From contig CAAGFJ010000063.1 in assembly GCA_900769115.1 (NCBI GenBank), forward strand, positions 1 to 11,262: 11,262 nucleotides of DNA, written 5' to 3'. Source of the stretch: Lachnospiraceae bacterium (GTDB lineage: Bacteria > Bacillota > Clostridia > Lachnospirales > Lachnospiraceae). A program made the translations under genes and the position numbers. A model generated the notes under the pieces. The model saw only the letters and a program-made list of their open reading frames with translations, was not told the origin of the DNA and made no database searches. Shown here one piece after another: positions 1 to 6,975 of the stretch (positions are counted from its first letter, which is position 1; each line of letters opens with the position of its first letter).

Positions 1-11
1 TAGAATTATTC

Positions 12-77
12 AAAGCGGATATGAATGAAGAACACTCACCTATAATTGGTCGTGTACTTATAATTCATATCCGCTTT
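12..77. terminator. Long hairpin, probable bidirectional terminator of an upstream gene
   Basis: Positions 12-26 and 63-77 form a perfect 15-bp inverted repeat (left arm AAAGCGGATATGAAT) ending in TTTT at 75-78. The 36-nt apical part can pair further (ACAC with GTGT). A perfect stem with A-rich and T-rich ends is typical of bidirectional intrinsic terminators, and the position suits the end of a gene lying left of the window. The long apical segment is unusual for a plain terminator. Confidence 0.5.
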
Positions 78-285
78 TGTTGTATAACACACCAAATAAC
101 ATGGCATTCTTATGTATCATTCAGGAATTGCTTCACATCATGATCAACTATATTAATAAGCTGTTTCTTGGATATATTATAATATTAGTTCCTATATTTT
201 GCCAGTACAGTAGATTGTCCGCACCGATGCCAGGACGGCTTCGGGTGTGGCGATAAGCACAGCCAGTAAGGATGATTATGCAGTA
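78..285. other. Intergenic stretch with a small hairpin (219-250)
   Basis: No credible gene is seen here; the short reading frames have no ribosome binding site. Positions 219-250 can fold as CCGCACC paired with GGTGTGG (one G-U), enclosing GCC paired with GGC around a 5-nt loop. A TATAAT sits at 178-183 but has no recognisable -35 partner. The stretch may belong to the structured or repetitive intergenic region continuing to 616. Confidence 0.35.
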
Positions 286-378
286 CACAGCGCATGTACA
301 TAAAAAGTAAATCCCGGCAGGGGTGGTCTGTCATGCTTGCAAGCAGGTACGTGGAGCACGCCAGCACTCAACGACGTA

Positions 379-484
379 ATAATAAGCAGAACGAACAAAA
401 AGGATATAGATTCATGGTGGGCCTTTATCGTTAGTAGATACACTTCCGATTCTATATCCTTTTTATTGTTCGTTCGCTTATTAT
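379..484 (-). terminator. Core hairpin, probable terminator of the acyl-CoA synthetase gene
   Basis: ATAATAAGC (379-387), AACGAACA (390-397) and AAAAAGGATATAGA (397-410) pair with 476-484, 467-474 and 451-464. This gives a stem of about 30 bp with small bulges and an apical segment of about 37 nt. On the minus strand the stem ends in CCTTTTT, as an intrinsic terminator would. It lies 133 bp after the stop codon of the minus-strand gene. It is symmetric enough to work in both directions. Confidence 0.5.
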
Positions 485-579
485 AAGGAGTATTAGTGTC
501 TGCTGCGTGCGAGTCGTAATGCGAATGTGCCTGCGGCAACATGACACCACCCCAAAGCCGGGTTCACGACCTAAAACAT

Positions 580-609
580 GCGCGTCCATCACTTACGCTG
601 TGCAAGGGT
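580..609 (-). repeat. Interspersed repeat box, copy 1
   Basis: These 30 bp, read on the minus strand, match 11126-11155 at 29 of 30 positions; the only difference is 588 (T/C on the repeat strand). It begins 7 bp after the TAA stop at 617-619. Weaker similarity to the second copy continues past the box: an AGGTYRTGAA-like block, then GCAGGCAC, then CTCGCA. It forms the outer end of the right half of the palindrome at 286-609. Confidence 0.75.
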
Positions 610-616
610 GATAGGA

Positions 617-2251
617 TTAACCGTGGTTTTGGGCATCCACGACACTTCCGCCTGCATACATTTCACGAAGCTTTGGCTTCTCAATCTTACCGGTTGGATT
701 TCTCGGAATGTCTGCAAATATGATCTTGCGTGGACGTTTGTAACGCGGAAGCTGCTGGCATAGTTCGTTGATCTCATCCTCGGTTAGGATGATGTTCTCC
801 TTTGGCTCGATGATTGCACATGCAATCTCTCCGAGACGCTTATCAGGAAGTCCGATGACTGCAACATCATGTACTCCGGCATGGGTACGGATAAAGTCTT
901 CAATCTGTACCGGATATAAGTTCTCACCACCACTGATGATAACGTCCTTCTTACGGTCTACTAAGAAAATGAAGCCATCCTCATCTTCCTGTGCCATATC
1001 TCCGGTAAATAACCAGCCGTCCTTTAATACTTCGGCAGTTGCTTTCTTATCGTGGTAGTAGCAGGTCATGACACCAGGGCCTTTGACACAAAGCTCGCCG
1101 ACTTCACCGCGGTTGACGGTGTTGCCATCCGGGTCAACAATCTTAACTTCCCAGCCATATCCGGCTTTGCCGATTGCACCGACCTTATCAATGTTATCGA
1201 CACCTAAATGGACACAACCAGGTCCAATGGATTCACTCAGACCATAATTGGTATCGTATTGATGATTCGGGAAGTATTCCTTCCACTTCTTGATCAGACT
1301 AGGTGGAACCGGCTGTGCACCAATGTGCATCAGACGCCATTGGTCTAACTTGTAATCTTCTAACTTCACACGGCCGCTGTCTAATGCTTCTAAGATATCC
1401 TGTGCCCATGGTACTAACAGCCATACGATCGTACACTGTTCCTTGGATACGGCATCTAAGATGTATTCTGGTTTGGTACCCTTTAACAGGACGGCCTTGC
1501 TGCCGGATAGCAGACTTCCGAACCAGTGCATCTTCGCTCCGGTATGATACAGAGGAGGGATACATAAGAATACATCATCTCTTGTCTGTCCATGATGGTT
1601 CTGCTCTACCCGTGCGGAATGCATTAAGCTCTCATGGTTGTGCAGGATCGCTTTCGGGAATCCGGTGGTTCCGGATGAGAAATAGATGGCTGCGTCGTCT
1701 TTATCTGTCAGCGGGATATCCGGTGACAGGGAAGAACAGTTTGCGGTCATGGAATTATAATCCTCGGCAAATGTCGGACAGTTATCTCCAACATAGAACA
1801 ACAGACGGTTCTTGCTGATGTTGTCAGCAATCTCCTCCACACGGCCAATGAATTCCGGACCAAACACAAGAATATCAACATCTGCTAACTTCACGCAGTA
1901 TTCAATCTCATCTGGTGCATAACGGAAGTTGAGTGGTACAGCTAACGCACCGGTCTTCAGGATTCCGAAGTAGATCGGCAGCCATTCCAGGCAGTTCATT
2001 AATAAAATGCCGACCTTATCGCCTTTCTTGATGCCGCGACTGATCAGCAGATTCGCAAAACGATTCGCTTTTTCATTCATGACATGCCAGGTAATCTCCC
2101 GACGGTAATGTGTTGTTGGGTTCGGCTCCATCAATTCATATTCTTTCCAGGTAACGCGACGGACCTCTTTGACTTCCGGGTTGATCTCAACCAAACAGAT
2201 GTCATTGGCATATTCCTTCGCATTACGCTCTAGTAACTCTGTAATAGGCAT
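617..2251 (-). CDS. Acyl-CoA synthetase / AMP-binding carboxylate-CoA ligase
   Basis: A 544-residue class I adenylate-forming enzyme (ANL superfamily), expected to activate a carboxylic acid with ATP to an acyl-adenylate and transfer it to CoA in the cytoplasm. Visible motifs are the P-loop YFSSGTTGFPK (190-200), YGLSES (336-341), the TGD motif in GWLFTGD (412-418), the hinge region DRKKD (432-436), and PTGK with the catalytic lysine K522 near the C-terminus. Length and motif order are complete, so the gene looks intact. The start ATG (2249-2251) is preceded on the minus strand by AAAAGGAGAAGG, a good ribosome binding site. It resembles a conserved clostridial family usually labelled fatty-acid or long-chain acyl-CoA ligase, but the substrate cannot be read from the sequence; a bile-acid, aromatic or dicarboxylic acid is also possible. 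It is transcribed alone, divergently from metY. Confidence 0.93.
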   Translation of the reverse strand: MPITELLERNAKEYANDICLVEINPEVKEVRRVTWKEYELMEPNPTTHYRREITWHVMNEKANRFANLLISRGIKKGDKVGILLMNCLEWLPIYFGILKTGALAVPLNFRYAPDEIEYCVKLADVDILVFGPEFIGRVEEIADNISKNRLLFYVGDNCPTFAEDYNSMTANCSSLSPDIPLTDKDDAAIYFSSGTTGFPKAILHNHESLMHSARVEQNHHGQTRDDVFLCIPPLYHTGAKMHWFGSLLSGSKAVLLKGTKPEYILDAVSKEQCTIVWLLVPWAQDILEALDSGRVKLEDYKLDQWRLMHIGAQPVPPSLIKKWKEYFPNHQYDTNYGLSESIGPGCVHLGVDNIDKVGAIGKAGYGWEVKIVDPDGNTVNRGEVGELCVKGPGVMTCYYHDKKATAEVLKDGWLFTGDMAQEDEDGFIFLVDRKKDVIISGGENLYPVQIEDFIRTHAGVHDVAVIGLPDKRLGEIACAIIEPKENIILTEDEINELCQQLPRYKRPRKIIFADIPRNPTGKIEKPKLREMYAGGSVVDAQNHG

Positions 2252-2285
2252 TTTCCTTCTCCTTTTGTAACGTAATAATCATTGC

Positions 2286-2325
2286 TCTGATGTCTGATAG
2301 TTACATCAGAAATTTAAAGCTTTAA
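2286..2325 (-). promoter_or_regulatory. Two dyads in the 5' leader of the acyl-CoA synthetase gene
   Basis: TCTGATGT (2286-2293) and ACATCAGA (2303-2310) form a perfect 8-bp inverted repeat with a 9-nt spacer. Next to it TTAAAGCTTTAA (2314-2325) is a perfect 12-bp palindrome. Both lie between the predicted promoter (2347-2375) and the start codon, where an operator or RNA hairpin would act. I do not recognise the site of a named regulator. Confidence 0.35.
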
Positions 2326-2346
2326 CGCTTTTATCAATTAAAGTAA

Positions 2347-2375
2347 ATTGTACTCAATATAGAAGGAAAAGTCAA
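2347..2375 (-). promoter_or_regulatory. SigA-type promoter for the acyl-CoA synthetase gene
   Basis: Read on the minus strand: -35 TTGACT (2370-2375), a 17-bp spacer, and -10 TACAAT (2347-2352). Each box is one mismatch from the SigA consensus. Transcription would start near 2340, giving a 5' leader of about 90 nt that contains the two dyads. Confidence 0.75.
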
Positions 2376-2384
2376 GTTGTTTGG

Positions 2385-2414
2385 TTGATTTGCGCTGGGG
2401 TATTGTAGTAGAAT
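2385..2414 (+). promoter_or_regulatory. Candidate SigA-type promoter for metY
   Basis: -35 TTGATT (2385-2390), an 18-bp spacer, and -10 TAGAAT (2409-2414). It is divergent from, and 9 bp away from, the -35 box of the acyl-CoA synthetase promoter, so one regulator could affect both. An alternative is TTGGAA (2457-2462), 16 bp, TATAGG (2479-2484). Confidence 0.45.
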
Positions 2415-2647
2415 CGGAACAGAAGGAAATCTCATTAGATAAGGTTTTCTTTTGGGTTGGAATGTGCTACTATATTCCTATAGGTGAACTAGACTACAGT
2501 ATATAGATTTTAAAGGATAACGTAAGAAAATTATGTTAGTAAGGGCTGTATATCCCATTTTGGAATGAGAGGACAGTTTTTGATAATGGTAGGGAATACC
2601 GAAGTCAGAGAAACCTATGAGAAGTATATATAAGAGAGGTATGAAGG
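2415..2647 (+). other. Long untranslated leader / intergenic region before metY
   Basis: About 230 nt without a credible gene. It contains GGAAT (2459-2463) inverted at ATTCC (2474-2478) and several short weak hairpins. I looked for the S-box (SAM-I) core that often precedes sulfur genes in Firmicutes and did not see it. The segment ends in AGAGAGGT, the ribosome binding site of metY. Confidence 0.3.
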
Positions 2648-3931
2648 ATGGAAGATTACAAGATGAGCACAAAATGTGTACAGGCGGGTTACACACCGGG
2701 CAATGGAGAACCGAGACAGATTCCGATTATTCAGTCTACGACATTTAAGTATGACACAAGTGAGGATATGGGTAAATTATTTGATTTAGAGGCGGAAGGA
2801 TATTTCTATTCCCGTCTGCAGAATCCGACCAATGATATGGTGGCAGCAAAGATTGCTGCATTAGAGGGTGGCAGCGCAGCTATGCTTACTTCTTCCGGCC
2901 AGGCAGCGAACTTCATGGCACTGTTTAATATATGCGAGTGCGGAAGCCATATTGTAGCATCTTCTTCTATTTATGGAGGAACCTTTAACCTGATCTCTGT
3001 CACCATGGCGAAGATGGGAATTACGGTAACCTTTGTATCGCCGGATTGCACAGAGGATGAGTTAGATGCAGCATTTCAGGACAACACAAGAGCGGTATTT
3101 GGTGAGACGATCGCGAATCCGGCACTTACGGTATTGGATATTGAGAAGTTCGCACAAGCAGCACATGCACATGGTGTTCCACTGATCGTGGATAATACAT
3201 TCCCAACACCGGTCAATTGTCGTCCGATCGAGTGGGGAGCAGATATTGTAACCCATTCGACCACAAAGTACATGGACGGTCATGGTGCCGCATTAGGCGG
3301 TGTGATCGTGGATTCCGGCAAGTTTGACTGGATGGCACATGCAGATAAGTTCCCGGGGCTTTGCACACCGGATGATTCTTACCATGGCATTACTTATGCA
3401 GAACGATTTGGCATGGAGGGCGCATTTATCACAAAATGTACGGCACAGTTGATGCGTGATTTTGGCTGTATGCAGTCCCCACAGAATGCATTTATTCTGA
3501 ACCTTGGATTGGAGTCTTTGCATGTCAGAATGCCAAGACATGTAGAGAATGGTCAGGCGGTGGCTGAATTCTTAGAGAAACATCCAAAGGTAACGAAGGT
3601 CAATTATTCCGGATTGCCAAGTGATCCGTATTATGAAGTAGCACAGAAATATCTGCCAAATGGCGGCTGTGGTGTGGTATCCTTTGAGTTAGAGGGTGGC
3701 AGACCGGCGGCTGAAGTATTTATGAAGCACCTGAAGCTGGCAGCGATCGAGACGCATGTAGCAGATGCAAGAACCTGCTGCCTGAATCCGGCAACGTCAA
3801 CACACCGGCAGATGACCGAAGAGCAGCTGATCGCAGCGGGTGTTCCGGCAGGACTCATCCGTATTTCCTGCGGCTTAGAGGATAAGGAAGATCTGATCGC
3901 AGATCTTAGCCAGGCGTTGGAGGCAATCTAA
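2648..3931 (+). CDS. metY: O-acetylhomoserine sulfhydrylase (Cys/Met metabolism PLP enzyme)
   Basis: A 427-residue PLP-dependent enzyme of the Cys/Met metabolism (gamma-family) fold. It is expected to form homocysteine from O-acetylhomoserine and sulfide, direct sulfhydrylation in methionine synthesis, in the cytoplasm. Visible are YSR (54-56, phosphate-binding tyrosine and arginine), SSGQAA (82-87), VDNTF (181-185) with the aspartate that contacts the PLP ring nitrogen, and the PLP lysine K207 in HSTTKYMDGHG. The C-terminal domain contains RISCGLED (405-412). The length, just over 420 residues, fits O-acetylhomoserine sulfhydrylases better than cystathionine gamma-synthases or lyases, which are nearer 380-400. 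The ATG at 2648 has AGAGAGGT about 7 bp upstream; an ATG at codon 6 (MSTK) is possible but has a poorer site. A methionine gamma-lyase activity cannot be excluded by eye. Confidence 0.92.
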   Translation: MEDYKMSTKCVQAGYTPGNGEPRQIPIIQSTTFKYDTSEDMGKLFDLEAEGYFYSRLQNPTNDMVAAKIAALEGGSAAMLTSSGQAANFMALFNICECGSHIVASSSIYGGTFNLISVTMAKMGITVTFVSPDCTEDELDAAFQDNTRAVFGETIANPALTVLDIEKFAQAAHAHGVPLIVDNTFPTPVNCRPIEWGADIVTHSTTKYMDGHGAALGGVIVDSGKFDWMAHADKFPGLCTPDDSYHGITYAERFGMEGAFITKCTAQLMRDFGCMQSPQNAFILNLGLESLHVRMPRHVENGQAVAEFLEKHPKVTKVNYSGLPSDPYYEVAQKYLPNGGCGVVSFELEGGRPAAEVFMKHLKLAAIETHVADARTCCLNPATSTHRQMTEEQLIAAGVPAGLIRISCGLEDKEDLIADLSQALEAI

Positions 3932-3941
3932 TAATTAGAAG

Positions 3942-3970
3942 TTGACATTTTCCGCATAATCCCTTAAACT
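3942..3970 (+). promoter_or_regulatory. Promoter of the valS T-box leader
   Basis: -35 TTGACA (3942-3947, perfect), a 17-bp spacer, and -10 TAAACT (3965-3970). It begins 10 bp after the metY stop codon and places transcription start near 3977, just before T-box stem I. Confidence 0.7.
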
Positions 3971-3976
3971 AGACAC

Positions 3977-4218
3977 AGTTAAAGGTTGTGAGAAAGAGGA
4001 GTAGAAGTCATTCCTTGTAAGAGAGAACGATTCGCCGGCTGTAAGATCGTTTCAAGAAGAAGACTTTGAAGGTAGCTTTTGAACTGCATGGCTGAAGCTG
4101 TAATGAATGCATTGTGTAGGCTGTGCCGCATCGTCCCCGTTAACGGACAAGACAAGTAATAAGTTAAGGTGGTACCGCGAATTCGCCCTTACGTACAGTT
4201 TGTACGTGAGGGCTTTTT
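3977..4218 (+). ncRNA. T-box riboswitch, valine-specific, controlling valS
   Basis: The leader contains the conserved T-box sequence AAGGTGGTACCGCG (4166-4179) followed by an intrinsic terminator (4185-4218), the hallmark of tRNA-sensing T-box leaders. In stem I, AGTA (4000-4003) is followed by GAAGTC, which pairs with GACTT at 4062-4066. The opposite side of this internal loop reads GAAGGTAGC (4068-4076), putting the specifier triplet GTA (4072-4074), a valine codon, in the expected place. The variable T-box base is T (4173), which would pair with the discriminator A expected in tRNA-Val. Uncharged tRNA-Val should stabilise the antiterminator and allow transcription into valS. Confidence 0.93.
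4185..4218 (+). terminator. Regulated terminator of the valS T-box
   Basis: GCCCTTACGTAC (4185-4196) pairs with GTACGTGAGGGC (4202-4213) around a 5-nt loop, followed by TTTTT. It is immediately downstream of and competes with the antiterminator formed by the T-box sequence. Confidence 0.92.
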
Positions 4219-4254
4219 CATATCGCCACATATAATAAAAAGGAGAACAAGAAC

Positions 4255-6897
4255 ATGTCAAAGGAATTGGAAAAGAATTATAATCCTTCCGAGATGGAAG
4301 ACCGTATCTACAAGAATTGGTTAGACAAGAAGTATTTCCACGCTGAAGTGGATCGAAGCAAGAAGCCATTTACGATTGTAATGCCGCCTCCTAATATTAC
4401 GGGACAGCTGCATATGGGACACGCATTAGATAATACCATGCAGGATATTCTGATCCGTTATAAGAGAATGCAGGGCTATAATGCATTGTGGCAGCCGGGA
4501 ACCGACCATGCAGCGATCGCAACAGAGGTGAAGATCATTGATGCATTGAAGAAGCAGGGCATCGACAAAGAGGATCTTGGAAGAGAAGGGTTCTTAGAGA
4601 AAGCCTGGGAGTGGAAAGCAGAGTACGGTGGACGCATCATCAACCAGCTTAAGAAGTTAGGTTCTTCTGCTGACTGGGACAGAGAGCGTTTCACAATGGA
4701 CGAAGGCAATAATGAAGCGGTAAATGAAGTGTTCTGCAAGTTATATGAGAAGGGCTGGATCTACAAGGGTTCCCGTATCGTCAATTGGTGTCCGGTATGT
4801 CAGACAACCATTTCCGATGCCGAGGTAGAGCATGTGGACCAGGATGGTTTCTTCTGGCATATTAACTATCCGATCGTTGGAGAAGAAGGAAGATATGTAG
4901 AGATCGCAACAACCCGTCCGGAGACATTACTTGGTGATACAGCCGTTGCTGTGAATCCGGAGGATGAGAGATATCAGGATATCATCGGTAAGATGTTGAA
5001 GCTGCCTTTGACAGACCGTGAGATTCCGGTCATTGCCGATCCTTATGTAGATAAAGAATTTGGAACCGGTTGTGTGAAGATTACACCAGCGCATGACCCA
5101 AATGACTTTGAGGTTGGCAAGCGTCATAACTTAGAGGAGATCAATATCTTAAATGACGACGCAACGATCAACAATCTGGGTGGCAAGTATGCCGGTATGG
5201 ATCGTTATGAGGCTCGTAAGGCAATGGTAGCAGACTTAGAGGCAGAGGGATTACTGGTTAAGGTTGTACCACACAGCCATAGCGTAGGTACGCATGATCG
5301 TTGTAAGACAACGGTTGAGCCAATGATCAAGCCACAGTGGTTTGTAAAGATGTCAGAGATGGCAAAACCGGCTTTGGAGGCTGTTAAGAACGGAGAGCTT
5401 AAGCTGATTCCGGAGCGTATGAATAAGAACTATTACAACTGGTTAGAGAATATCCGTGACTGGTGTGTATCCAGACAGCTTTGGTGGGGACACCGGATTC
5501 CGGCATATTACTGTCAGGATTGTGGTGAGATCACTGTTTCCAAGGAAAATGTATGTACCTGTCCGAAATGTGGCAGCAGCAATATGAAACAGGATCCGGA
5601 TACATTGGATACCTGGTTCTCATCTGCATTATGGCCATTCTCAACACTTGGCTGGCCAAAGAAGACAGAGGAGATGGATTATTTCTTCCCAACGGATGTA
5701 TTGGTAACCGGATACGATATCATTTTCTTCTGGGTAATCCGTATGGTATTCTCTTCGATCGAGCAGACCGGTAAGCTTCCGTTCCATACTGTATTATTCC
5801 ATGGTCTGGTTTGTGACGATCAGGGTCGTAAGATGAGTAAGTCGTTAGGTAACGGTATTGATCCATTAGAGGTTATTGACAAGTACGGTGCGGATGCGCT
5901 TCGTTTCACTTTGATCACCGGTAATGCACCGGGTAATGATATGCGTTTCTATTGGGAGCGTGTAGAGGCAAGCCGTAACTTTGCGAATAAGGTATGGAAC
6001 GCATCCCGTTTCATTATGATGAATATTGAGAAAGCGGATGTAAAGGATGTCGATCTCAACACATTGACATTGGCAGATCGTTGGATCTTATCCAAAGTGA
6101 ACGTATTAGCAAAGGATATGACAGAGAACTTAGACAAGTTCGAGCTCGGTATTGCTGCGTCTAAGGTATATGATTTCATTTGGGAAGAGTTCTGTGACTG
6201 GTACATCGAGATGGTGAAGCCAAGACTTTACAATGATGAGGACGAGACAAAGGCAGCTGCTCTTTGGACGCTTAAGACCGTTTTGATCAATGCACTGAAA
6301 TTATTGCATCCATATATGCCATTCGTAACAGAGGAGATCTTCACCACACTTCAGGATGAGGAAGAATCTATTATGATCTCAAGCTGGCCGGAGTTCAAGG
6401 AGGAATGGAACTTTGAAGCAGATGAGAAGGCAGTTGACACGATCAAGGATGCGGTAAGAGGAATCCGTAACCTGCGTGCAGAGATGAATGTACCAAACAG
6501 CAAGAAAGCAACCGTATATGTGGTTTCTGAGAAGAAAGAGATCCGCAACATCTTTGAGGATGCCAAGGTATTCTTCGCAACCTTAGGATTTGCTTCCGAG
6601 GTTATCGTACAGGCAGATAAGACTGGTATTGCAGATGATGCGGTATCTACCGTTATCCATGATGCGGTTGTCTATATGCCATTTGCAGAGCTGGTTGATA
6701 TCGATAAGGAGATTGAACGTCTGAAGAAAGAGCAGAAGCGTTTGGAAGGCGAGATCAAACGTTGTAACGGAATGCTCAATAATCCGAACTTTGTAGGCAA
6801 GGCACCGGCAGCTAAGATCGAGGAAGAGAAGGCGAAGTTAGAGAAATATACCGGAATGCTTGCAACCGTGGAAGAGAGACTTGCACAGTTGGCATAA
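4255..6897 (+). CDS. valS: Valine--tRNA ligase
   Basis: An 880-residue class Ia aminoacyl-tRNA synthetase that charges tRNA-Val with valine. Visible are the HIGH signature as HMGH (53-56) within PPPNITGQLHMGH, the KMSKS loop (526-530), an editing (CP1) domain between them with ATTRPETLLGD near 220, and two Cys pairs that could bind zinc (CPVC near 180, and CQDCG with CPKCG around 420-440). A C-terminal Lys/Glu-rich coiled coil, about the last 70 residues, is typical of ValRS. Length is normal for bacterial ValRS and the gene is intact. The ATG at 4255 follows AAAAAGGAGAAC, a good ribosome binding site, 36 bp after the T-box terminator, which puts it under tRNA-Val control. The valine specifier confirms ValRS over IleRS. 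Confidence 0.98.
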   Translation: MSKELEKNYNPSEMEDRIYKNWLDKKYFHAEVDRSKKPFTIVMPPPNITGQLHMGHALDNTMQDILIRYKRMQGYNALWQPGTDHAAIATEVKIIDALKKQGIDKEDLGREGFLEKAWEWKAEYGGRIINQLKKLGSSADWDRERFTMDEGNNEAVNEVFCKLYEKGWIYKGSRIVNWCPVCQTTISDAEVEHVDQDGFFWHINYPIVGEEGRYVEIATTRPETLLGDTAVAVNPEDERYQDIIGKMLKLPLTDREIPVIADPYVDKEFGTGCVKITPAHDPNDFEVGKRHNLEEINILNDDATINNLGGKYAGMDRYEARKAMVADLEAEGLLVKVVPHSHSVGTHDRCKTTVEPMIKPQWFVKMSEMAKPALEAVKNGELKLIPERMNKNYYNWLENIRDWCVSRQLWWGHRIPAYYCQDCGEITVSKENVCTCPKCGSSNMKQDPDTLDTWFSSALWPFSTLGWPKKTEEMDYFFPTDVLVTGYDIIFFWVIRMVFSSIEQTGKLPFHTVLFHGLVCDDQGRKMSKSLGNGIDPLEVIDKYGADALRFTLITGNAPGNDMRFYWERVEASRNFANKVWNASRFIMMNIEKADVKDVDLNTLTLADRWILSKVNVLAKDMTENLDKFELGIAASKVYDFIWEEFCDWYIEMVKPRLYNDEDETKAAALWTLKTVLINALKLLHPYMPFVTEEIFTTLQDEEESIMISSWPEFKEEWNFEADEKAVDTIKDAVRGIRNLRAEMNVPNSKKATVYVVSEKKEIRNIFEDAKVFFATLGFASEVIVQADKTGIADDAVSTVIHDAVVYMPFAELVDIDKEIERLKKEQKRLEGEIKRCNGMLNNPNFVGKAPAAKIEEEKAKLEKYTGMLATVEERLAQLA

Positions 6898-6908
6898 ACG
6901 TTTTGTTG

Positions 6909-6939
6909 TGTGACAGGGATGTCACATGAAAGATAAGAT
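6909..6939 (+). promoter_or_regulatory. Perfect dyad overlapping a candidate promoter of the 182-aa gene
   Basis: TGTGACA (6909-6915) and TGTCACA (6920-6926) form a perfect 7-bp inverted repeat with a GGGA spacer. GTGACA (6910-6915) can serve as -35, with an 18-bp spacer to TAAGAT (6934-6939) as -10. The dyad resembles a CRP/FNR-type site (TGTGA...TCACA) but with 8 rather than 6 bp between half-sites. No T-run follows, so it is a poor terminator for valS. Confidence 0.35.
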
Positions 6940-6975
6940 TTTGTATTGACAGAAGATACATGGAGGAGGTAATGT

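Larger units (their letters stand above)
286..609. repeat. Large nested imperfect inverted repeat (about 324 bp)
   Basis: The left and right halves are imperfect reverse complements about a centre near 432-445. Visible matching blocks are CACAGCG and CATGT at 286-297 against the reverse complement of 577-604; 313-334 (CCCGGC, GGGGTGGT, GTCAT) against 541-562; GCAGG at 343-347 against 532-536; and the strong core 379-413 against 448-484. Gaps separate the blocks, so this is a palindrome of blocks, not one perfect stem. The right half, read on the minus strand, begins with the repeat also found at 11126. It could be two copies of one interspersed repeat in inverted orientation, a MITE-like element, or a transcribed long hairpin. 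No transposase or clear target-site duplication is visible. Confidence 0.6.

Noticed and set aside
178..183. TATAAT as a promoter for a small RNA in 185-285
   Set aside because: No acceptable -35 at 16-18 bp upstream; AT-rich surroundings make the match likely by chance.
276..542. 88-aa minus-strand reading frame inside the palindrome
   Set aside because: It runs through the inverted-repeat stem and has no convincing ribosome binding site; the hydrophobic stretch is a product of the hairpin sequence.
1303..1818. 171-aa plus-strand reading frame opposite the acyl-CoA synthetase
   Set aside because: It is the antisense shadow of a strongly conserved enzyme, with no ribosome binding site and no recognisable motifs.
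2415..2647. SAM-I (S-box) riboswitch in front of metY
   Set aside because: GAGAGG occurs but the rest of the conserved S-box core is absent.
4052..4369. 105-aa minus-strand reading frame across the T-box
   Set aside because: It overlaps the T-box, its terminator and the start of valS on the other strand.
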